Source: Alphaproteobacteria bacterium (GTDB lineage Bacteria; Pseudomonadota; Alphaproteobacteria; Micropepsales; Micropepsaceae). From it: a stretch of 46,436 bases of DNA. The notes under the pieces were generated by a model. The model had not been told where the DNA came from and ran no database searches. It was given only the letters and a program-made list of their open reading frames with translations. This document shows, piece after piece, positions 41,411 through 46,436 of the stretch (positions within the stretch are counted from its first letter, which is position 1; each line of letters starts with the position of its first letter). The stretch covers positions 485 through 46,920 of the forward strand of contig PLJH01000137.1 of assembly GCA_003139615.1 (NCBI GenBank). The letters run 5' to 3'. Position numbers and translations under genes: made by a program.

Positions 41411-42259
41411 ATGGCCGGCAAAGCGCGCGGGCGCAAATCCATTTTCATCACGGGTGCCGCAAGCGGCATGGGCCGCGAAACGGCGAAGTTGTTTGCGGGC
41501 AAGGGCTGGTTCGTCGGCGCCTTCGACGTGAACATGGAGGGCTTGCAGACACTCGAGCAGGAAATCGGCGCGGATAATTGCTTCATCCGCCGCCTCGACG
41601 TGACCGACAAGGCCGATTTCGAAGCGACGGTTGCGGCATTCGGGGCCGAGACGGACGGCAAACTCGATCTTCTGTTCAGCAATGCCGGCATCGGCGAAAG
41701 CGGCTGGTTCGAAGATGTGCCTTTCGAATCCGCAATGCGCGTGATTCAGGTCAATTTCATCGGGGTGGTGACGAGCATCTACACGGCATTGCCGCTGCTC
41801 AAGGCGACGCCCAATTCGCTGTGCTTCATCACCTCGTCGTCATCCGCCACTTACGGCATGCCGCGCATCGCGATCTATTCGGCGACGAAGCATGCCGTGA
41901 AGGGGCTGACCGAGGCGCTCTCGATCGAATTCGCGCGGCACGGCGTACGCGTCGCAGACATCCTTCCGGGCCTGATCGACACCAACATTCTGCGGGCAAC
42001 GCCGAACCGTTCGGGCGACCGCGACCAGCCGACGGAAGAACAATTTTACGAGAATGCACCGAAGAAAGGCATGTTCCGGCTGATGCCTGCCACGTCCATC
42101 GCGGAGACCGTCTGGCGCGCCTACTCCAGCGACAAGCTCCACTGGTACGTGCCGGAAGACATCGCCTGGATCGATCGCATCAAGGGTTTCGCGCCGAACT
42201 TCATCCGCAAACAGATCGGCAAACGCATCGCGGAAGGGTTTTTCGCCAAGCCGAAATAG
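41411..42259 (+). CDS. Short-chain dehydrogenase/reductase
   Basis: A 282-residue SDR. Cofactor motif GAASGMG at 15-21, NAG at 91-93, catalytic Ser in TSSSSATYG (141-149), Y156 and K160 (AIYSATK). The acidic D39 at the end of the second strand (FDVN) favours NAD(H), unlike the preceding SDR. A C-terminal extension (residues 250-282) is basic and may aid oligomer contacts. TTGGAGAG precedes the ATG. It forms an operon with the first SDR; a two-step alcohol/ketone conversion is possible. Confidence 0.9.
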   Translation: MAGKARGRKSIFITGAASGMGRETAKLFAGKGWFVGAFDVNMEGLQTLEQEIGADNCFIRRLDVTDKADFEATVAAFGAETDGKLDLLFSNAGIGESGWFEDVPFESAMRVIQVNFIGVVTSIYTALPLLKATPNSLCFITSSSSATYGMPRIAIYSATKHAVKGLTEALSIEFARHGVRVADILPGLIDTNILRATPNRSGDRDQPTEEQFYENAPKKGMFRLMPATSIAETVWRAYSSDKLHWYVPEDIAWIDRIKGFAPNFIRKQIGKRIAEGFFAKPK

Positions 42260-42265
42260 CGCGCA

Positions 42266-42928
42266 TCAGCTCGCCTGCGTACGACCCAGCGGCCGGTAGA
42301 ACAGGTGGTTGCCGATCTGGACGGTACGGTCCATCTGGTCGGCCCAATCGGGCTCCACCTCGGAGGCGTGGAACGATGTCGCGCCGCCGGTCGTATTCCC
42401 GAGTTGCACATAGCCCGCGAGAATCCTCGCCGCAAGAACGCGCGCACGAAGCCAGGGGCCGAAGCTCTTCGGACGATCCAATTCGCCATCGCAGGTGAAT
42501 GAGAATTGGCAGCCATGCGCGAGTTCGGAACCTTCGTACACGACGTTGCAAATGCTCCGCGGATAGCCCGGCGCATGCATGCGATTGAAAATGACTTCGG
42601 CGATGGCTTGCTCGCCTTCGACGCCCTCGCCGCGGGCTTCGTAATACATCGCCTCTGCAAGACAATTCTGCTCGTTGAGAACTTTTGCGAGAGCCAGTTC
42701 GCGCGGCGACGGTGCGTTCACAAGCACGGGCAGAGGCGCAACCGGTGCGGCGACCGGCATCGTCGGCGCAATGTCGGCGACCTGCATGATCGACGATCTC
42801 AATTTCGGCGTTTGATCCGTATGCGGATTAAACGCCATGGCGGCGCCGGCGGTCGCCAGCATCAGCAGAAAAGCTCCTGCGAGCGCATAGTCGGCGCGTC
42901 GCAAAGCGTCACTTGTTTTTTTCAACAT
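42266..42928 (-). CDS. SleB/CwlJ-type cell wall hydrolase
   Basis: A 220-residue exported peptidoglycan hydrolase. An N-terminal membrane anchor (ADYALAGAFLLMLATAGAAMAF) is followed by a Pro/Ala-rich linker and the Hydrolase_2 domain from about residue 85: NCLAEAMYYEARGEGVEGEQAIAEVIFNRMHAPGYPRSICNVVYEG. E97 in YYEARGE is the expected catalytic Glu. It would cut glycan strands in the periplasm during growth. It is convergent with the second SDR gene, six bases apart. Confidence 0.88.
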   Translation of the reverse strand: MLKKTSDALRRADYALAGAFLLMLATAGAAMAFNPHTDQTPKLRSSIMQVADIAPTMPVAAPVAPLPVLVNAPSPRELALAKVLNEQNCLAEAMYYEARGEGVEGEQAIAEVIFNRMHAPGYPRSICNVVYEGSELAHGCQFSFTCDGELDRPKSFGPWLRARVLAARILAGYVQLGNTTGGATSFHASEVEPDWADQMDRTVQIGNHLFYRPLGRTQAS

Positions 42929-43224
42929 TGGGACTTCGACACTCTTTCGGATTGCGGCTTCAGTTTGCGTCTTCGAGTCGTGTTCCGAACCAGTTCCCGC
43001 CTCCCCAAGCGGTCGCGCCTTCTGCCCGCTAAAATCCGAATCGTCAAATCACAAAGTGCAAATTCATGACACCGCGTCATGCAAGCCGCAAAAATCCAGG
43101 GTTTTCCTGCTTCGTCCGTACACGGATTATATGAATTCTATACTGTTGCAGGTCCGCGAAATCGGACGCTCGTGTGCGCATTTTGACATTTCGTGCAGGA
43201 AATTTTGTTTCGCGACTCTGTTGA
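42929..43224. other. Intergenic region between sleB-like and ppdK genes
   Basis: No gene seen in these 296 bases, which are AT-richer than the flanks. A perfect inverted repeat CATGAC-N5-GTCATG sits at 43065-43081. The left part carries the promoter of the hydrolase gene; the right part follows the ppdK stop. No terminator is evident. Confidence 0.4.
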
Positions 43225-45900
43225 CTAATCGACTTCGCGCGCATTCGTTAACGCCGCTTGCGCTGCAGCAAGACGGGCAATCGGCACGCGGAATGGCGAA
43301 CACGAAACGTAATCGAGTCCGGTTTCGTGGCAGAACCTCACGGAATCCGGATCGCCGCCATGCTCGCCGCAGATGCCGAGTTTGAGTTTCGGCCGCGTGC
43401 TGCGGCCGCGTTCGGCCGCGATTCGGACCAATTCTCCGACACCGTCCACATCAATGGTGACGAACGGATCGCGCGCAATCAGGCCTTTCGACAGATATTC
43501 CGTGAGAAACGTTCCCGCATCGTCGCGACTCACGCCCAATGTCGTTTGCGTGAGATCGTTGGTGCCGAACGAGAAGAACTCCGCGGTCTCTGCAATCTCG
43601 GCTGCGCGCAATGCCGCGCGTGGTAGTTCGATCATAGTGCCGATCAGATAGGACGGTACCTTGCCTTTTTCTTTCTTGATTGCGTCCGCGACGGCGGTAA
43701 TGCGCGATTTCATCATGTCGAGTTCGCTCTTGAAGCCCACGAGCGGGATCATGATTTCGAGTTGGACCGGCTTGCCGCCCTGCGCCTCGACATTCAGCGC
43801 CGCCTCCAGAATGGCGCGGGCCTGCATCTCGTAGATTTCCGGGAACGTCACGCCGAGACGCACGCCGCGATGGCCGAGCATCGGATTGGATTCGTGCAGC
43901 GCGATTGCGCGCTGGCGCAATTTCGCGGGATCGCCGCCCGCCGCACGCGCCACTTCGGCAATCTCCTCGTCTTTCTGCGGCAGGAATTCGTGCAAAGGCG
44001 GATCGAGCAGCCGGATGGTGACGGGCAGTCCGTCCATCGCCTTGAAGATTCCCTCGAAATCGCTGCGCTGCATCGGCAAAAGTTTCGCGAGCGCCGCTTT
44101 GCGGTCGTCAACGGCGTCGGCCAGGATCATCTGGCGTACGGCGATAATGCGGTCCGCCTCGAAGAACATGTGTTCCGTGCGGCAGAGGCCGATGCCTTCG
44201 GCGCCGAAGCGCCGCGCGGTTGCGGCGTCGCCCGGCGTGTCCGCATTGGCGCGGACCTTCAGTGTACGGATCGAATCCGCCCAACTCATCAGGGTTGAGA
44301 AATCTCCCGTCAGCTCCGGCTCGCGCATCGGCACGCTGCCTTTGAAAACCTGACCGCTGCCGCCGTCGATGGTGATGATCTCGCCGCGCTTCAGCGTGAC
44401 GGCGCCGCAGGTCATCGTGCCCTTCGCGACATCGATCTTGACCGTGCCCGCGCCGGATACACAGGGCCGCCCCATGCCGCGCGCCACAACGGCCGCATGG
44501 CTTGTCATGCCTCCCCGCGCTGTGAGAATACCCTTGGCGGCATGCATGCCGTGAATGTCTTCCGGGCTTGTCTCGGTGCGCACGAGGATCACAGCGCGAT
44601 TGTCGGCTGCGAGCTTTTCCGCTTCATCGGCCGTGAATGCGATCTCGCCGGTAGCCGCACCCGGCGATGCTGCCAGACCCGTCGCGATGCATTGCCTGGG
44701 CGCAGTAGGGTCGAGCGTCGGATGAAGGATCTGGTCGAGTGCTGCAGGATCGACGCGTCCCACTGCGATGCGCTTGTCGATCAGCCCCTCGCCCACCATG
44801 TCGACTGCGATTTTGAGCGCGGCCTCTGCCGTGCGCTTGCCGGAGCGCGTCTGCAGCATGAACAGTTTGCCGTCCTGAACCGTGAACTCGACATCCTGCA
44901 TGTCGCGATAATGCGCTTCGAGGCTTTGCGTGATGCGATGAAGCTCGGCAAAAGCCGCCGGCATCGCCTCTTCCATCGATAGCTTTTTGCCACCGCTGCG
45001 TTCGCGCACGATTTTCGAGATCGGCTGCGGTGTGCGGATACCCGCGACCACATCTTCGCCCTGCGCATTCACAAGAAACTCGCCGTAAAGCAACCTCTCG
45101 CCGGTCGCGGGATCGCGGGTGAACGCGACGCCGGTCGCGCTCGTATCGCCACGATTGCCGAACACCATCGCCTGCACATTGACGGCCGTGCCCCAATTCT
45201 CGGGGATGTTGTGAAGCTTGCGGTAGGTTTTCGCTCGCTGGCTCTGCCACGAACCAAACACCGCGCCGATCGCGCCCCAGAGCTGCTCGTGCACGTCGTC
45301 CGGGAATGCGCGGCCCAGATCCTTCTTCACCTGCTGCTTGAAGAGGGTTGCAATGCGCTTTAAATCATCCACATCCAGATCGGTGTCGAGCTCAATGCCC
45401 TTGTTCTCTTTTTCGGTCTCGATGATCTCTTCGAACAGCGCGTGCTCCACGCCGAGCACGACATTGGCGTACATCTGGATGAAGCGGCGATAGGAGTCAT
45501 AAGCGAAGCGCGGATTGCCCGAGAGCTTCGCCAGCGCTTCGACCGTCACCGGGTTCAGGCCCAGATTGAGGACCGTGTCCATCATGCCGGGCATGGAGAC
45601 GCGCGCGCCCGAGCGCACGGAGACGAGCAACGGCGTGTGGCCATCGCCCAGCTTGCCGTCGGCCAGTTCGCCCACACGGGCAAGTGCTGCTTCGACGGCC
45701 GGCTTCAGGTCGGCGGGATAGGTCTCGTTGTTGGCATAATATTGGGTGCAAAGCGCGGTTGTGATCGTGAAGCCCGGTGGCACCGGCAGGCCCAGATTGC
45801 TCATCTCCGCCAGGTTCGCGCCCTTGCCGCCCAGCAGGTTCTTCATGTCCGCGCGGCCTTCCGCGGAGCCGTTGCCGAAGGTGTAGACCCATTGTGCCAT
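43225..45900 (-). CDS. ppdK: Pyruvate, phosphate dikinase
   Basis: An 891-residue enzyme interconverting pyruvate, ATP and phosphate with phosphoenolpyruvate, AMP and pyrophosphate. The N-terminal nucleotide-binding domain starts WVYTFGNGSAEGRADMKNLLGGKGANLAEM; the swivelling domain carries the phosphorylated His in GGMTSHAAVVARGMGRPCVSG; the C-terminal TIM barrel has GLCRTEHMFFE and ends with GICGEHGGDPDSVRF, including the active-site Cys. Length is normal. It links glycolysis and gluconeogenesis. It stands alone on this strand. Confidence 0.97.
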   Translation of the reverse strand: MAQWVYTFGNGSAEGRADMKNLLGGKGANLAEMSNLGLPVPPGFTITTALCTQYYANNETYPADLKPAVEAALARVGELADGKLGDGHTPLLVSVRSGARVSMPGMMDTVLNLGLNPVTVEALAKLSGNPRFAYDSYRRFIQMYANVVLGVEHALFEEIIETEKENKGIELDTDLDVDDLKRIATLFKQQVKKDLGRAFPDDVHEQLWGAIGAVFGSWQSQRAKTYRKLHNIPENWGTAVNVQAMVFGNRGDTSATGVAFTRDPATGERLLYGEFLVNAQGEDVVAGIRTPQPISKIVRERSGGKKLSMEEAMPAAFAELHRITQSLEAHYRDMQDVEFTVQDGKLFMLQTRSGKRTAEAALKIAVDMVGEGLIDKRIAVGRVDPAALDQILHPTLDPTAPRQCIATGLAASPGAATGEIAFTADEAEKLAADNRAVILVRTETSPEDIHGMHAAKGILTARGGMTSHAAVVARGMGRPCVSGAGTVKIDVAKGTMTCGAVTLKRGEIITIDGGSGQVFKGSVPMREPELTGDFSTLMSWADSIRTLKVRANADTPGDAATARRFGAEGIGLCRTEHMFFEADRIIAVRQMILADAVDDRKAALAKLLPMQRSDFEGIFKAMDGLPVTIRLLDPPLHEFLPQKDEEIAEVARAAGGDPAKLRQRAIALHESNPMLGHRGVRLGVTFPEIYEMQARAILEAALNVEAQGGKPVQLEIMIPLVGFKSELDMMKSRITAVADAIKKEKGKVPSYLIGTMIELPRAALRAAEIAETAEFFSFGTNDLTQTTLGVSRDDAGTFLTEYLSKGLIARDPFVTIDVDGVGELVRIAAERGRSTRPKLKLGICGEHGGDPDSVRFCHETGLDYVSCSPFRVPIARLAAAQAALTNAREVD

Positions 45901-45994
45901 CAGAATTTCCCGTCCGATCCGACCTGTAGAACGCCCAAAGTAGCCTTCCGGGCCGGGCGGAGGGAAATGTCAAAGGGGCGCAGGCATCTGTCTT

Positions 45995-46044
45995 CCTCCC
46001 CTACAAGCGGGGGAGGTGCTGAGCACAGCGAAGCGGAGGGGGCC
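45995..46044 (+). repeat. REP-like repeat, copy E
   Basis: CCTCCCC-loop-GGGGAGG hairpin (45995-46016) followed by TGCTGAGCACAGCGAAGCGGAGGGGG. It is the common form of the family seen elsewhere in the window and lies in the promoter region between ppdK and the DUF4242 gene. Confidence 0.6.
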
Positions 46045-46101
46045 TGACGCAACTCGACTTTCCTGTTAGCCTTTTTCCACGCCTTCACATCGGGGAACGC
46101 C

Positions 46102-46386
46102 ATGACATTGCGGAAATTCATCATCGAACGCGACATTCCGGCCGTCGGCTCGTTCGAGCGCGAGCAATTGCGCGGAGCCGCCGCCAAATCCAACGAAGTG
46201 CTGAAGGCGCTGGGGCCCGATATCCAGTGGCAGGAAAGCTATGTCGCGGCCGACAAGACTTTCTGCGTCTATCTCGCGAAGGACGAAGCGATCATCCACA
46301 AGCATTCCGAGATGAGCGGCTTTCCCGCCAGCAAAATCACCGAAGTGCGCAAGATGATCGATCCCACCACCGAGCGTGACGGCTAG
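46102..46386 (+). CDS. DUF4242 family protein
   Basis: A 94-residue protein matching DUF4242: KFIIERDIPAVGSFEREQLRGAAAKSNEVLKAL then IQWQESYVAADKTFCVYLAKDEAIIHKHSEMSGFP. The conserved H-x-H (IHKHSE, near residues 72-74) and Cys in FCVYLA suggest metal binding, and some members are called nickel-binding; this is not shown here. GGGGAA five bases before the ATG. It is divergent from ppdK. Confidence 0.85.
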   Translation: MTLRKFIIERDIPAVGSFEREQLRGAAAKSNEVLKALGPDIQWQESYVAADKTFCVYLAKDEAIIHKHSEMSGFPASKITEVRKMIDPTTERDG

Positions 46387-46400
46387 GGCAGCGCCAATTT

Positions 46401-46430
46401 CCTCCCCCGTTTACAGGTAGGGGAATCGCA
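46401..46430 (+). repeat. REP-like repeat, copy F (cut by window end)
   Basis: CCTCCCCCGTTTACAGG followed by TAGGGGAAT resembles the hairpin part of copy E. The rest lies beyond the window. With copy E it frames the DUF4242 gene. Confidence 0.4.
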
Positions 46431-46436
46431 TTTGAG

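Noticed and set aside
1..46436. tRNA, rRNA, CRISPR, transposase or phage genes
   Set aside because: No cloverleaf with a GTTCRA-type T-loop, no evenly spaced repeat array and no DDE or integrase-like protein was found on reading both strands; a tool-based scan could still find a short RNA.

Overview
The window is chromosomal DNA of a GC-rich (low-to-mid 60s % by eye) alphaproteobacterium. The protein repertoire supports this: a DUF3126 protein, a NadQ-type NAD regulator beside nadABC, a HisKA_2/HWE-type histidine kinase with a stand-alone receiver, glycine-zipper 17 kDa-type surface antigen, and many short interspersed GC-rich palindromes. The exact genus cannot be read from the sequence; a Rhizomicrobium/Micropepsaceae- or Caulobacter-like organism is a guess. 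No rRNA, tRNA, CRISPR array, transposase or phage gene was seen. It looks like ordinary core and semi-accessory chromosome, densely coded on both strands.

Layout. 1-9.3 kb: surface antigen, YjbR-like protein, a hicB-hicA type toxin-antitoxin pair, enoyl-CoA hydratase, GYF-like protein, gamma-carbonic anhydrase, two unknown proteins, a PhoH-type ATPase, a MITE-like palindromic element, a small membrane protein, a membrane-anchored protein and a DUF3126/RND-like permease operon. 9.3-15.9 kb: PuuB-like amine oxidase, cysE, a 2TM protein, a nitroreductase-sulfatase pair, then queC-queE (7-deazaguanine/queuosine synthesis). 15.9-20.3 kb: two tandem KAS III-type ketosynthases, each preceded by the same 30-bp bipartite element, and a receiver/histidine-kinase pair behind a possible EcfG promoter. 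20.5-30.6 kb: TauE/SafE exporter, CPBP protease, two AraC regulators, a universal stress protein, a Lon-type protease, an HD hydrolase, secreted proteins and a kelch protein. 30.9-40.5 kb: a carbohydrate-binding/7TM protein, tyrosine phosphatase-nadQ, two paralogous outer-membrane proteins, nadABC, a lipoprotein and a membrane protein. 40.6-46.4 kb: two short-chain dehydrogenases, a SleB-type cell wall hydrolase, pyruvate phosphate dikinase and a DUF4242 protein.

How genes work together. The clearest circuit is NAD supply: nadA-nadB-nadC make nicotinate mononucleotide from aspartate, and the NadQ-like protein (Nudix fold with a degenerate Nudix box plus winged helix) encoded 2 kb upstream is the probable repressor. 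Two matching 23-bp inverted repeats sit in front of nadA, one over the probable promoter and one reaching the ribosome binding site. Other units supported by overlap or close spacing are hicB-hicA, nitroreductase-sulfatase, queC-queE, phosphatase-nadQ, receiver-kinase, DUF3126-permease and the SDR pair.

The most noteworthy unexplained signals are the duplicated bipartite element in front of the tandem ketosynthases, the nad operator pair, a triple nested palindrome between the Lon-type and universal-stress genes, a 174-bp MITE-like element, and several copies of a REP-like hairpin family, two of which flank the kelch gene in direct orientation. No wholly new multi-gene system was convincingly identified.
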